Notes: generated by a model from the letters alone, not told the origin. DNA of 64,000 nt from CALKXV01 sp965228905 (GCA_965228905.1 CBDDII010000002.1:930001-994000); one strand, 5' to 3'; numbered from the stretch's first letter, positions 36,611-45,075 are shown. Program-made: numbers and translations.

Positions 36611-36633
36611 GTCGTAGGAATTTACGACTAAAG
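36611..36633 (+). promoter_or_regulatory. Shared alcohol-oxidation motif upstream of pseudoazurin
   Basis: GTCGTA-N6-TACGAC is a perfect inverted repeat (36611-36628). Its right half continues as TACGACTAAAG (36623-36633), 101 bases before the pseudoazurin start. The same 11-mer (T or C at position 7) precedes the PQQ dehydrogenase and the lut-like operon. Confidence 0.7.
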
Positions 36634-36734
36634 CGGCATCGACTTCGACGGTCGGAAACCTCGAAATATCGGGGACAGAAACGCCCTGCGCCTTCGATGG
36701 CTTGAAGGGGCGCAACCGATCCAAGGAGGAAACC

Positions 36735-37214
36735 ATGTTGATCACCCGCCGTTCTCTCATCCTGACAGGCACGGCCCTGCTGGCCGCCCCGGCCATCGCA
36801 CGTGCCGGTACACCCCTGGTCGTCGAGATGCTGAACAAGCACCCCGAAGACCGCAAGCAACGCCAGATTTTCCTGCCGCGACTTGCGGTCGTGGACGCCG
36901 GCGAAAGCGTCCTGTTCAAGCCGACCGACAGGGGCCACAACTCGGCCTCGGCGGATGGAATGATCCCCGAGGGTGCCGAAGCCTGGAAAGGCAAACTTGG
37001 CAAGGACATCGAGGTGACGTTCACCCAGCCCGGCGTCTATGGCTATGTCTGCACGCCCCATGTCACGATGGGCATGGTGGGCGCGATCGTTGTCAGGGGT
37101 GAAGGGATGCTGGACAACCTTGAGGCCGCGAAAGCGGTGAAACAGCGCGGCAAGGCAAAAAAGATCTTTGCCGAGATCTGGGACGAGATCGACGCGCTTG
37201 GCCTGACCGCCTGA
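36735..37214 (+). CDS. Pseudoazurin-type blue copper protein
   Basis: A 159-residue periplasmic electron carrier. The leader TRRSLILTGTALLAAPAIARA is Tat-like or Sec, cleaved near residue 24. The type 1 copper ligands are visible: His in DRGHNS and Cys, His and Met in YVCTPHVTMGM. The C-terminal helices are typical of pseudoazurins. AAGGAGG precedes ATG 36735. No nitrite or nitrous oxide reductase gene is in the window; its neighbours are PQQ alcohol-oxidation genes, so it may take electrons from the cytochrome c or dehydrogenase here, which is an inference. Confidence 0.9.
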   Translation: MLITRRSLILTGTALLAAPAIARAGTPLVVEMLNKHPEDRKQRQIFLPRLAVVDAGESVLFKPTDRGHNSASADGMIPEGAEAWKGKLGKDIEVTFTQPGVYGYVCTPHVTMGMVGAIVVRGEGMLDNLEAAKAVKQRGKAKKIFAEIWDEIDALGLTA

Positions 37215-37220
37215 GACCGG

Positions 37221-37254
37221 AAAAACCGCGCTGCGGGGGTGTCACTCCGCAGCG
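37221..37254 (-). terminator. Terminator at the 3' end of the NosR-like gene
   Basis: On the minus strand CGCTGCGG and its exact complement (37229-37236, 37247-37254) form an 8-bp stem overlapping the last codons, followed by U residues from 37225 to 37221. It serves the minus-strand NosR-like gene, convergent with pseudoazurin. Confidence 0.6.
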
Positions 37255-39335
37255 ACGGGTTTGCCCTGACGCTTTGCCGCCACGATCAGGGGAACGCACA
37301 ATGACGGGCTTTCATGGATCGTCACGCAGTCAAGGCACTGGAAACACTCGCTGTAATTAACTTCGCCTGTCCGTTCGATGGCCCCGTATTTGCATTTGAC
37401 CTTGCAAAGCTGGCAGGGCGAACCGCAGTCCGCCCGCCGCGCGATCCAGTCCTGCCGCCGCAATAGCCCGCCGATGGCCATCAAGGCGCCAAGCGGGCAG
37501 ACATAGCGGCAGAACCCCTTGAACAGCACCATCGACAGCAACAGCCAGAAGACGGCGTAGGCGACATAATACCACTCGCGCACAAAGAAGGTGGTGATCG
37601 CGGTCTTGAAGGGTTCCACCTCGGCGGCCTTGTCCATGTAGGACGGCGCGAAAAGGGTGACACCGACAAGCCCGGCAAGGACAAGGTACTTCAGCCATTT
37701 CAGCCGGGCGTCCCATTTGCCCGAAACCTCGATCTGGGGGATGCGGAGGATTTCGCCCAGTTTCGCGGCAAATTCCTGAAGCGCGCCGAAGGGGCAAAGC
37801 CAGCCGCAGAACAGCCCACGCCCCCAAAGGAAGAAGCCCAGAATCGCAACGGCCCAGATGGCCAGCGAAAAGGGATCGTACCACAGAAAGGCAAGGGTGC
37901 CCCCGGAAACGCCGGTCTGAAGAACCGCAAGCGGCGTGACGATCGACAATTGCCCCTGTCCCCACCATCCGACAAAGGCGACGACCAAGGCGAGCAGGGC
38001 AAAACGGATGGGCTGAAAAAGGGGCGTGGCGGCAAGGGCTTCCAGGCGCGTGGCAAAGACGATCAGCATCAGGGTCAGGGCGGCGACAAGAACTGCAAGG
38101 TCCGACGCCCGGCCGCGCAGGGCTTCCAGCCAGGGAGGGATCGGCTTTACCGGTTCGGCGCGGGCAAAGAACCGTTCGTCGGCGCTTGTTTCAAAGGCAA
38201 GGTTGGTCGATCCGATCTCGGGGTGGAACATGCCGTGTTCGCGCACGGCCTTGACCGTCAGAGTCCAGGGTCGGGTCGGGTCGAACCCAAGCCGACGATC
38301 CGTGCGCAGGATCAGCGCCTGCCCGAAATCCACCGCCTCGTGCAGTTCCGGGGGCAGGGCGTCGTTCAACTGGATGAACAGATCGGAATCGCGCAGGGAA
38401 ACAGGAAACCCGCCCTGTTCGGCGCTCAGCCAGTCGGGCGCGGTGTTGCGGACGAAATCCTCGGACACCAACCCATGCCGTGCGGTATCGACGACAAGGA
38501 TCGGTTCATCGTTCCCGGAGATTTCCAGAAAGGCCTGAAGGTCGTCGAACCCGTCTTCCGACAGCACCGCACGCGCGACCGAAGGGGGCCCAAGGTCGAT
38601 GACCCAAAGGTCAAGGTAGGGCGCGTCCGGGGCCTCGGTCGCCGCCGGGTCGTCATCTTCCCACAGTGTTCCCTCAAACGTCTCTTGCACATCGCCATTC
38701 GTCCAGGTGCGGCGATGGGCAAGGCCCTGATCCAGCAGATCCTGCCAGGTCAGATCCTCTTCGACTGTTCTGTCCGGAAACGCCGGCGGGCCGCTGGCAA
38801 TGCCGCCCATCTTTTCGCGCGCGACCTGAAGCGTGGCGGCAAGGATGGATTCATGGGCGATCCGGACCGAGGCCGTCGCCTTGGTCACGCCGTCAAGGTA
38901 AACCAGCGAAGAGGAATCGTCGCCGCTGCCATAGGGCGTACCCACCACCAGGGAATCCCCGATCGAATGGCCTTCGTACTGTTCGAAAAAGGCAAGGAAG
39001 GGCGCTTCGCCCAACCCGCTGACAAAGATCGGTTCGTTGTGGTTCAAAAGCTGGACATCCAGGAATTGACCTTCAAGATCAAGCACCACCAAAAGGTTGA
39101 TCGGCGCACCGCTGAACCCCGGAAGGGGGGCCATCGGTTCGGTTTCAAAGACATAACCCACGTGACCACCGCCCGAGTTCAGCAGTTGATAGACCCCCTT
39201 GTCGTTCACCGGCTCGCCCAGTTCCATCGGGGCAAAGATCAGCGGCGCGATCTCGTCACGCGAGAGCGGCTCGGCCATAAGTGACTGAGCATACGTCAGA
39301 AATCCGAATAAAAGCGCAAGTGCAGCCCTGGTCAT
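37242..39335 (-). CDS. NosR/NirI-family FMN and iron-sulfur membrane protein
   Basis: A 697-residue protein. A signal-like helix (ALALLFGFLTYAQSLMA) leads to a periplasmic FMN-binding domain with DGVTKATAS as the flavin attachment region. Five or six membrane helices follow from about residue 415, then cytoplasmic CGWLCPFGALQE, CRYVCPLGALMAI, and a CxxCxxxC/CFQCLDC ferredoxin-like tail. NosR normally feeds electrons to nitrous oxide reductase, but no nos gene is present here. The frame extends to 39398; ATG 39335 starts the signal helix. The gene lies within the PQQ alcohol-oxidation island, so it may link the quinone pool to periplasmic carriers. Confidence 0.85.
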   Translation of the reverse strand: MTRAALALLFGFLTYAQSLMAEPLSRDEIAPLIFAPMELGEPVNDKGVYQLLNSGGGHVGYVFETEPMAPLPGFSGAPINLLVVLDLEGQFLDVQLLNHNEPIFVSGLGEAPFLAFFEQYEGHSIGDSLVVGTPYGSGDDSSSLVYLDGVTKATASVRIAHESILAATLQVAREKMGGIASGPPAFPDRTVEEDLTWQDLLDQGLAHRRTWTNGDVQETFEGTLWEDDDPAATEAPDAPYLDLWVIDLGPPSVARAVLSEDGFDDLQAFLEISGNDEPILVVDTARHGLVSEDFVRNTAPDWLSAEQGGFPVSLRDSDLFIQLNDALPPELHEAVDFGQALILRTDRRLGFDPTRPWTLTVKAVREHGMFHPEIGSTNLAFETSADERFFARAEPVKPIPPWLEALRGRASDLAVLVAALTLMLIVFATRLEALAATPLFQPIRFALLALVVAFVGWWGQGQLSIVTPLAVLQTGVSGGTLAFLWYDPFSLAIWAVAILGFFLWGRGLFCGWLCPFGALQEFAAKLGEILRIPQIEVSGKWDARLKWLKYLVLAGLVGVTLFAPSYMDKAAEVEPFKTAITTFFVREWYYVAYAVFWLLLSMVLFKGFCRYVCPLGALMAIGGLLRRQDWIARRADCGSPCQLCKVKCKYGAIERTGEVNYSECFQCLDCVTIHESPSLCVPLIVAAKRQGKPVAAE

Positions 39336-39371
39336 GGCAGGCAGTCTAGTAAGCGCGATGCCCCCGCGACA

Positions 39372-39382
39372 TTCGACTAAGG
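39372..39382 (+). promoter_or_regulatory. Variant of the shared motif before the ABC permease gene
   Basis: TTCGACTAAGG, two mismatches to TACGACYAAAG, 41 bases before the plus-strand permease start and in the same relative orientation as the other copies. It also lies upstream of the NosR-like gene. Confidence 0.45.
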
Positions 39383-39423
39383 TCGGACAGTCACGCAAAG
39401 TTCATTGCCGCTAATCTGGGGCA

Positions 39424-40179
39424 ATGAACGAACGCGCCTTGCCCTTTTTTCTTTCGCTGTCGGGATTCGTCGCGATCTGGGTCGTGGCGGCCCTTGTCAC
39501 GGCGGATGCAACCGTATTGCCGACCCCCTGGGAGGTGCTGGCGATCGCCCGTGACGAGGCTTTTTCGGGGCCATTGATCCGGCACATGGCGGTGACCCTT
39601 GCCCGGGTCTTTGCGGCCTTCGCGATTGCCATGGTGATCGGCGTCGCACTTGGCCTTCTGCTGGGGCGGTCGGAACGTGCCAATACCTGGATCGGGCCAT
39701 GGGTCACCATATTCCTGAACATCCCCGCGCTGGTCGTGATCGTGCTGTGCTATCTCTGGGTTGGTCTGAACGAAACGGCGGCGATCCTTGCCGTCGCTAT
39801 CAACAAGACCGCGATGGTGGCCGTGACGATGCGGGAAGGGGCAAGGGCCCTTGACCGGCGATTGTCCGAGATGGCGCAGATTTACCGCATGGGGTTCTGG
39901 TCGAAGTTGCGTCACGTGGCCCTCCCACAGCTCTGGCCCTACCTGTTCGCCTCGATGCGCAACGGGATCGCGATCATCTGGAAGATCGTTCTGGTGGCCG
40001 AATTCCTTGGGCGTCCGAACGGGATCGGGTTTCAAATCCACCTTTACTTCCAGCTTTTCGAAACCGGTTACGTCCTCGCCTATGCCTTCAGCTTTGTGGC
40101 CATCATGCTGGTGATCGAGTTCGGGATCTTCTCGATTTGGGAACGCCGCACGAACGCCTGGTCACATCAATCCACCTGA
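39424..40179 (+). CDS. ABC transporter permease, NitT/TauT (SsuC) type
   Basis: A 251-residue permease with about six membrane helices and the EAA-like loop (MAQIYRMGFWSKLRHVALPQLWPYL). The family imports nitrate, sulfonates, taurine or pyrimidine precursors. Its likely binding protein and ATPase are encoded at 42331 and 43318, on the far side of the PQQ dehydrogenase gene, so the transporter genes are split by that gene. The start lies 88 bases from the NosR-like start, divergent. Confidence 0.85.
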   Translation: MNERALPFFLSLSGFVAIWVVAALVTADATVLPTPWEVLAIARDEAFSGPLIRHMAVTLARVFAAFAIAMVIGVALGLLLGRSERANTWIGPWVTIFLNIPALVVIVLCYLWVGLNETAAILAVAINKTAMVAVTMREGARALDRRLSEMAQIYRMGFWSKLRHVALPQLWPYLFASMRNGIAIIWKIVLVAEFLGRPNGIGFQIHLYFQLFETGYVLAYAFSFVAIMLVIEFGIFSIWERRTNAWSHQST

Positions 40180-40224
40180 CAGATAGTCCCAAGGGGCGAC
40201 GCACCGTCGGCCCCGACGGCGCAT

Positions 40225-40252
40225 AAAAAAAGGGTGCGCCAATGACGCACCC
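40225..40252 (-). terminator. Rho-independent terminator after the PQQ dehydrogenase
   Basis: On the minus strand GGGTGCG pairs with CGCACCC (arms 40246-40252 and 40232-40238) and is followed by seven U residues. It lies 24 bases past the dehydrogenase stop. Confidence 0.88.
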
Positions 40253-40275
40253 ATCCAGTCGCTTCCAGGGAGGAA

Positions 40276-42042
40276 TCAGTTGGCCGAAGCGAGTTGTTTC
40301 GGCAGGCGGAACGTCCAAAGCGTGCCACCCTGGTTCAGGTAGTTGACCTTCTTGGCAACTTCGCCGCCCCAGAGCGGAACAGCGCCGCCCCAGCCCGAGA
40401 TGACCGAGACATATTGCTCGCCGTCCTGTTCCCAGGTGACGGGCTGTCCCACGATGCCGGACCCGGTCTGGAAGCTCCAAAGCTCTTCGCCGGTTTCGTC
40501 ATCCAGTGCGATGAACTCGCCCTCGGGGGTGCCAAAGAAGACAAGGCCGCCAGCAGTGGTCATCACACCGGACCACAGCGGGGCGTCGTTCTTGTACTCC
40601 CACAGCCATTCGCCGGTGTTGGGGTCGATGGCTTTCAGCGAGCCGATATGGTCTTCGTAGTTCGGCTTGATGGTAAAGCCCGCGCCAAGATAGGCGGCAC
40701 CCTTCTTGTAGGTGATCGGCTCGTTCCAGATGTCCATGCCCCATTCGTTGGAAGGCACATAGAAGTTGCCGGTCTTCTGGCTGAAGGCCATCGGCATCCA
40801 GTTCTTGCCGCCAAGGAAGGACGGCGATGCAAAGATCACCTCGCCCTTGTTGCCGTCGGCAGCCGCCGTGGGATCGCCGGGGCGGTTGTCTTCGTTGAAG
40901 ATCGGACGACCGTTTTCGTCGATGCCAGAGGCCCAGGAGATGTCCTTGACAAAAGGCGTTGCCGAAACAAAGCCGCCGTCGGCCGCGTCGAGGACGTAGA
41001 AAAACCCGTTGCGGTCCGCCGTGGCAAGGCGCTGGTTGCCCTCGCGGTCGTCGAAGGCGACCACTTCGTTCACACCGTCATAGTCCCAGCCTTCGCGCGG
41101 CGTGGTCTGGAAGTGCCACTTGATCTCACCGGTTGCGGGGTCAAGGCCGATCCGGCTGGCGGCGTAAAGGTTGTCGCCCGAGCCGTCATTGGCCTGACCG
41201 GCGTCGCGCAGCCAGGAGTTCCAGGGAGCAGGGTTGCCGGCGCCGAAGATCAGCGTGTCGGTCCGTGCGTCGTAAGACCCGCCCAGCCAGGTCGCGCCGC
41301 CGCCGGTCTTCCACATGTCGCCGGGCCAGCTGGCGTTCAGCGTGCCGGTCATGGTCGACGGTTCACCGTTCAACTCGCCCATGTGGCCTTCGATCACGGG
41401 GCGTTTCCAGACCAGCTCGCCGGTCTCCGCATCCCGCGCCTCGACCGCTCCGACGATGCCGAATTCGCCGCCGGAGTTGCCGGTCACGACAAGGCCGTTC
41501 ACGATCAATGGGGCAGCGGTATAGCTGTAGCCCGCCTTGTAGTCGTCGATCTGCTTGCGCCAGACCACATCGCCGGTCTTTGCGTCCAGCGCCATGATCC
41601 GCGCATCCAGCGTGCCGAAATAGACCTTGTCGTTATAGATCGCAGCGCCGCGGTTGATGACGTCGCAGCAAGGCAGGATGCCTTCGGGCAGGCGGGCGTC
41701 ATACTGCCAGATTTCCTCGCCCGTCGCGACGTCCAGGGCATACATCCGGCTGTAGGATCCGGTGATATACATGATGCCGTCATGGATGATCGGCTGGGTT
41801 TCCTGGCCGCGCTGCTTTTCGCCACCAAGCGAAAAGGCCCAGGCCGGAACCAGGTTTTCGACGTTGTCCTTGTTCAACGTATCAAGGGGCGAATACCGTT
41901 GCAGGTGCCGCCCCATGCCGTTGGTCAGGATGTCCTCCGTGGACGCCTGATCGCCCGCAAGGTCAGCTTCGCTGATCCCCTGCGCAATCGCGCTGTTTGC
42001 CGCCAACAAGCCGATGGCGGTGGCTGCGAGTAGCTTTCTCAT
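40276..42042 (-). CDS. PQQ-dependent alcohol dehydrogenase, lanthanide type (PedH/ExaF-like)
   Basis: A 588-residue periplasmic quinoprotein with a signal peptide (MRKLLAATAIGLLAANSAIAQ) and an eight-bladed propeller. The adjacent Cys125-Cys126 disulfide (LPCCDV) and metal ligands Glu193, Asn270 and Asp320 are recognisable. Asp322 in GWDYDGVNE is the extra aspartate that marks lanthanide-dependent enzymes (calcium enzymes have Ala or another small residue there). Similarity is closer to the ethanol dehydrogenase clade (ExaA/PedE/PedH/ExaF) than to methanol-specific XoxF, judging by length and the N-terminal GRHLQRYSPLDTLNKDNV. GGGAGGAACG precedes the ATG. PQQ synthesis genes are not in the window. 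Confidence 0.9.
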   Translation of the reverse strand: MRKLLAATAIGLLAANSAIAQGISEADLAGDQASTEDILTNGMGRHLQRYSPLDTLNKDNVENLVPAWAFSLGGEKQRGQETQPIIHDGIMYITGSYSRMYALDVATGEEIWQYDARLPEGILPCCDVINRGAAIYNDKVYFGTLDARIMALDAKTGDVVWRKQIDDYKAGYSYTAAPLIVNGLVVTGNSGGEFGIVGAVEARDAETGELVWKRPVIEGHMGELNGEPSTMTGTLNASWPGDMWKTGGGATWLGGSYDARTDTLIFGAGNPAPWNSWLRDAGQANDGSGDNLYAASRIGLDPATGEIKWHFQTTPREGWDYDGVNEVVAFDDREGNQRLATADRNGFFYVLDAADGGFVSATPFVKDISWASGIDENGRPIFNEDNRPGDPTAAADGNKGEVIFASPSFLGGKNWMPMAFSQKTGNFYVPSNEWGMDIWNEPITYKKGAAYLGAGFTIKPNYEDHIGSLKAIDPNTGEWLWEYKNDAPLWSGVMTTAGGLVFFGTPEGEFIALDDETGEELWSFQTGSGIVGQPVTWEQDGEQYVSVISGWGGAVPLWGGEVAKKVNYLNQGGTLWTFRLPKQLASAN

Positions 42043-42139
42043 GTCGTTCCTCCCTTTAGGATTTCAACGCGGCAGCACAACCGCCGCGCAAGCAATGCCA
42101 CCCTGATTTCATCAAAGTTCGGCTATCTCGTGTATTGTC

Positions 42140-42155
42140 CTTTGGTCGTACGACC
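42140..42155 (-). promoter_or_regulatory. Shared motif with a 12-bp palindrome upstream of the PQQ dehydrogenase
   Basis: Read in the direction of the dehydrogenase this is GGTCGTACGACC-AAAG, containing TACGACCAAAG 97 bases before its start. The palindrome GGTCGTACGACC is perfect (42144-42155). A further AGTCGTA half-site lies at 42267-42273, closer to the divergent binding-protein gene. The whole 288-bp gap (42043-42330) is a divergent promoter region. Confidence 0.72.
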
Positions 42156-42330
42156 CTGGCTCTAGGGGGGCGAAGGCACCAAGACGGAGGGGGTGTTCTG
42201 TACAGGTGAGACGGGGCAGGGCCGTCGAATTGCGCGGTAAACGCCGTCGGCCGGGACTAACGCGAAAGTCGTATATCGCGAATTTCCTGCGGTGCTACTC
42301 TTCCAGTCAAACAAAATCAGGGAGCCCGCC

Positions 42331-43311
42331 ATGTCCATTCATCTTCGACCCCTGCGTGCCATCGCGGCAGCAGTGGCTTTCGCCGCAAGCGCCGTTGTTG
42401 CTTTTGCCGAAACCCCGGTTCTGAAGGCGCATGTTCTGAAATTTGGCACGGTCAATTGGGAACTTGACGTCATCACGCACAATGGCCTCGACACCGCCAA
42501 CGGTTTCAAGCTCGACGTCCACGGGGTGGGCGGCGGCGCGGCGGCCCAGGTGGCCTTCCAGGGCGGTGAAGCGGATGTGATCGTGTCCGACTGGCTTTGG
42601 GTCGCGCGCCAGCGTGCGGCAGGCAAGGACTATGTGTTCATCCCCTATTCCAAGGCTGTCGGCGGCGTCATGGTGGCCAATGACAGCCCCGCGCAAAGCC
42701 TTGCCGACCTCAAGGGCGGCAAGATCGGGATCGCGGGCGGTCCGCTCGACAAATCCTGGCTGATCCTTCAGGCCTATGCCGCGCAGGAAGGCTTCGACCT
42801 GGCCGAAAGCACCGAACAGGTGTTCGGTGCACCCCCCTTGATCTTCAAGACCGCGCTTCAGGGCGAATTGGATGGCGCGATCAATTTCTGGCACTTCATG
42901 GCCAAGATGGAAGCGGGCGGAATGCGCAAGTTGATCGACGTGTCGGTGGCCGCCGAAGCACTTGGTCTCGATCCTGAAACGCCGCTTCTGGGCTATGTCG
43001 TGAAAGGCGAGATGCTGCGCGACAACCCCGGCCTTGCCGACAGCCTTGCCAAAGCCTCGCGCCAGGCGAAGACCCTTCTAGCCGAGGGTGACGGCGAATG
43101 GGACCGTATCCGCGACCGCATGAACGCCAAGTCCGATGCCGAGTTCGAAGCCCTGAAGGCGGGATTCCGCGCGGGCATCCCTTCGACCGATCCGATCGAC
43201 GAGGCAGCGGCAGAGAAGATGCTGCAACTGATGGCAAGCATCGGCGGGTCTGACCTGTTGGGCGACGTGAACGCGCTGCCCGAGGGCCTGTTCTTCGCGC
43301 CCGGAAGCTGA
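42331..43311 (+). CDS. ABC transporter substrate-binding protein, NitT/TauT type
   Basis: A 326-residue periplasmic protein with a signal peptide (RAIAAAVAFAASAVVAFA) and an NMT1/SsuA-like fold: VNWELDVITHNGLDTANGF, a SDWLWVARQRAAGKDYV segment and LKGGKIGIAGGPLDKSW. Start ATG 42331 has AGGGAG upstream; the frame extends 13 codons earlier. It is divergent from the PQQ dehydrogenase. The ligand is unknown. Candidates include a PQQ-related or alcohol-derived molecule, but nothing in the sequence decides it. Confidence 0.85.
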   Translation: MSIHLRPLRAIAAAVAFAASAVVAFAETPVLKAHVLKFGTVNWELDVITHNGLDTANGFKLDVHGVGGGAAAQVAFQGGEADVIVSDWLWVARQRAAGKDYVFIPYSKAVGGVMVANDSPAQSLADLKGGKIGIAGGPLDKSWLILQAYAAQEGFDLAESTEQVFGAPPLIFKTALQGELDGAINFWHFMAKMEAGGMRKLIDVSVAAEALGLDPETPLLGYVVKGEMLRDNPGLADSLAKASRQAKTLLAEGDGEWDRIRDRMNAKSDAEFEALKAGFRAGIPSTDPIDEAAAEKMLQLMASIGGSDLLGDVNALPEGLFFAPGS

Positions 43312-43317
43312 CGCCCC

Positions 43318-43935
43318 TTGTTGGACAGTCAGCCCGCCTTGGCCGACCTGCGTCTCTCCGGCTTGCGGCTGGGAGAGACGCAGATTCTCGGCACACTCGA
43401 CCTTTCTGTCCGGCCGGGCGAAACCCTTGCCATCCTTGGGCCGTCCGGGATCGGAAAGACATCGCTGTTGCGCATTCTCGCCGGGCTTGAGACTCGGTTC
43501 GAGGGTGAATTGCAGGTCACGCCATCCCTTGCATTCGTGTTCCAGGAACCGACGCTGCTGCCCTGGCGAACCGTCCTGCAAAACATCACCATCCCCACGC
43601 GATGCGGCGAACAGGCAGCCCGCGACAGGCTTGGCGAAGTGGGGCTTTCACGCCATCTTGATCTGTTCCCCGGTCAGCTTTCCCTTGGCCAACAACGGCG
43701 TCTTTCGCTGGCCCGCGCCTTTGCGATGGAACCCCGGCTTTTGCTGATGGACGAACCTTTCGTGTCGCTGGATGCCACGCTAGTAGACGAAATGTTAAGC
43801 GTGTTCGAAGCCCTGCGGGCCGAACACGGCACCACCACCGTATTCGTCACCCACGCCCGGGCCGAGGCGGAGCGCCTTGCAGACAGGGCGATAACCCTGA
43901 GCGGACATCCGGCAACTATCTTGAGGCATGACTAG
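43318..43935 (+). CDS. ABC transporter ATP-binding protein, NitT/TauT type (short)
   Basis: A 205-residue ATPase, shorter than usual (about 240-260). It has Walker A GPSGIGKTS, Q-loop FQEPTLLPWR, a signature reading LSLGQQRR instead of LSGGQ, and Walker B LLLMDEPFVSLDA. It begins at TTG 43318, six bases after the binding-protein stop, and should partner the permease at 39424. Confidence 0.85.
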   Translation: MLDSQPALADLRLSGLRLGETQILGTLDLSVRPGETLAILGPSGIGKTSLLRILAGLETRFEGELQVTPSLAFVFQEPTLLPWRTVLQNITIPTRCGEQAARDRLGEVGLSRHLDLFPGQLSLGQQRRLSLARAFAMEPRLLLMDEPFVSLDATLVDEMLSVFEALRAEHGTTTVFVTHARAEAERLADRAITLSGHPATILRHD

Positions 43936-43953
43936 AAGACAGCCGTTGTCACA

Positions 43954-44514
43954 TCAGAAGAACGGGCCATACTTCCAGTTGTCCGCATCGGGCGTCACCA
44001 CATCCAGGTCATAGCCGGAGTCCTTCAACCGCTGCGCGCTGGCCACGCCTTCTTCCGCCGCGCGATCAATGAAGCTTTTTCCAAGGGCTTCGTCCTGCGC
44101 GGTGCCATGGCCTCTCAAGAGGTTGATACCGTGGTTGAACTGCCCCACCGGATCCCCCGCTTCCGCCGCACGCCGATCCCATTCGGCCGAGGCTTCGGGA
44201 TTGTACTCGCCGCCCAAGGCATTGTTTTCCATCTGGCTCATCCAGGTCATCGCCTTGGTGTATCCGGCTTCGGCGCATCGTTTCGCAAGGCTTCGCGCAA
44301 GCTCCAGATCGTCGTATTTCGTGGCGTTGATCCCAAGCGAGCATGTGACGGAGTCGATCACACCCATCTCGATCTTGCGCTGCAACATCTCGCGCCCGGT
44401 GTCCTGGGGGTTCAGAATGCCAAGGTCATCTTCGACCGTCTCCGGGGTCTCAGCCCGGACGCCACCGCTTGTCGAAAGTACGGACAGCAGGATGGCGCAT
44501 GGAAACCATCTCAT
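43954..44514 (-). CDS. Periplasmic Sel1-like repeat protein, copy A
   Basis: A 186-residue exported protein (signal MRWFPCAILLSVLSTSGGVRA). Two Sel1/TPR-like helical units are visible (LARSLAKRCAEAGYTKAMTWM and AEWDRRAAEAGDPVGQFNHGI). The mature N-terminus has an acidic stretch ending in LNPQDTG, and the C-terminus reads VVTPDADNWKYGPFF. It is a close paralogue of the next gene upstream (44527). GGGAGA precedes the ATG. Function unknown; location inside the PQQ/lut-like island suggests a role there. Confidence 0.8.
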   Translation of the reverse strand: MRWFPCAILLSVLSTSGGVRAETPETVEDDLGILNPQDTGREMLQRKIEMGVIDSVTCSLGINATKYDDLELARSLAKRCAEAGYTKAMTWMSQMENNALGGEYNPEASAEWDRRAAEAGDPVGQFNHGINLLRGHGTAQDEALGKSFIDRAAEEGVASAQRLKDSGYDLDVVTPDADNWKYGPFF

Positions 44515-44526
44515 GTTTATCTCCCA

Positions 44527-45075
44527 TCAGTTGACCGGCGCATAGCGCCAGTTGTCGGCGTCCGGCGTCACCTCATCCAGATCGTAATCGGCACCCTGCA
44601 AGCGCCTTGCGATCTTCAGACCGTCCCCGGCAGCCTCGTCGACCAATGCGCGCCCTGCCGCCTCGTCGCGGGCCACGCCGTGACCGCGCATCAGGGCAAT
44701 CCCGTAGTTGAATTTGCCCACGGGGTCGCCCGCCTCGGCGGCCTTGCGATCCCATTCGGCGGCGGCGTCCGGGTTGTACTCGCCGCTCAGGCCGTTGTTG
44801 TCCATCTGACCCATCCAGGTCATCGCCGCCGTATAGCCTTCGTCGGCGCAAAGCCTGAACAGCCGCCGCGCCATTTCGTGCCGCCCGGATTTGGTGATGT
44901 AATAGCCCGTCGCACAGGTCGTCATGTCGGCCTGCCCCTGATCGACGTTGCTCATCACGCGGCCAAAGCCGGTGTCCTGCGGGTTCAGCGTGCCGTCGTC
45001 ATCGTCGACGGTCACCTGTTCGGCCATCGCGGGCGTGGCCAGCAACAGGCAGATCATCAATTGCGAAAGTTTCAT
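44527..45075 (-). CDS. Periplasmic Sel1-like repeat protein, copy B
   Basis: A 182-residue exported protein (signal MKLSQLMICLLLATPAMA). The mature N-terminus is VDDDDGTLNPQDTG, more acidic than copy A. The Sel1-like units and the C-terminal EVTPDADNWRYAPVN match copy A, so the pair arose by tandem duplication. The start is ATG 45075, with GGAGA upstream; the frame extends 16 codons earlier. It is the distal part of a run that begins with the lut-like operon. Confidence 0.8.
   Translation of the reverse strand: MKLSQLMICLLLATPAMAEQVTVDDDDGTLNPQDTGFGRVMSNVDQGQADMTTCATGYYITKSGRHEMARRLFRLCADEGYTAAMTWMGQMDNNGLSGEYNPDAAAEWDRKAAEAGDPVGKFNYGIALMRGHGVARDEAAGRALVDEAAGDGLKIARRLQGADYDLDEVTPDADNWRYAPVN

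Noticed and set aside
40294..42033. A 579-codon plus-strand frame opposite the PQQ dehydrogenase
   Set aside because: The reverse frame encodes a complete quinoprotein with signal peptide and metal ligands; this one has no recognisable features.
44527..45075. EF-hand in the VDDDDGTLNPQD stretch
   Set aside because: The first coordinating position of the loop is Val and flanking helices are absent, so it does not meet the EF-hand pattern.
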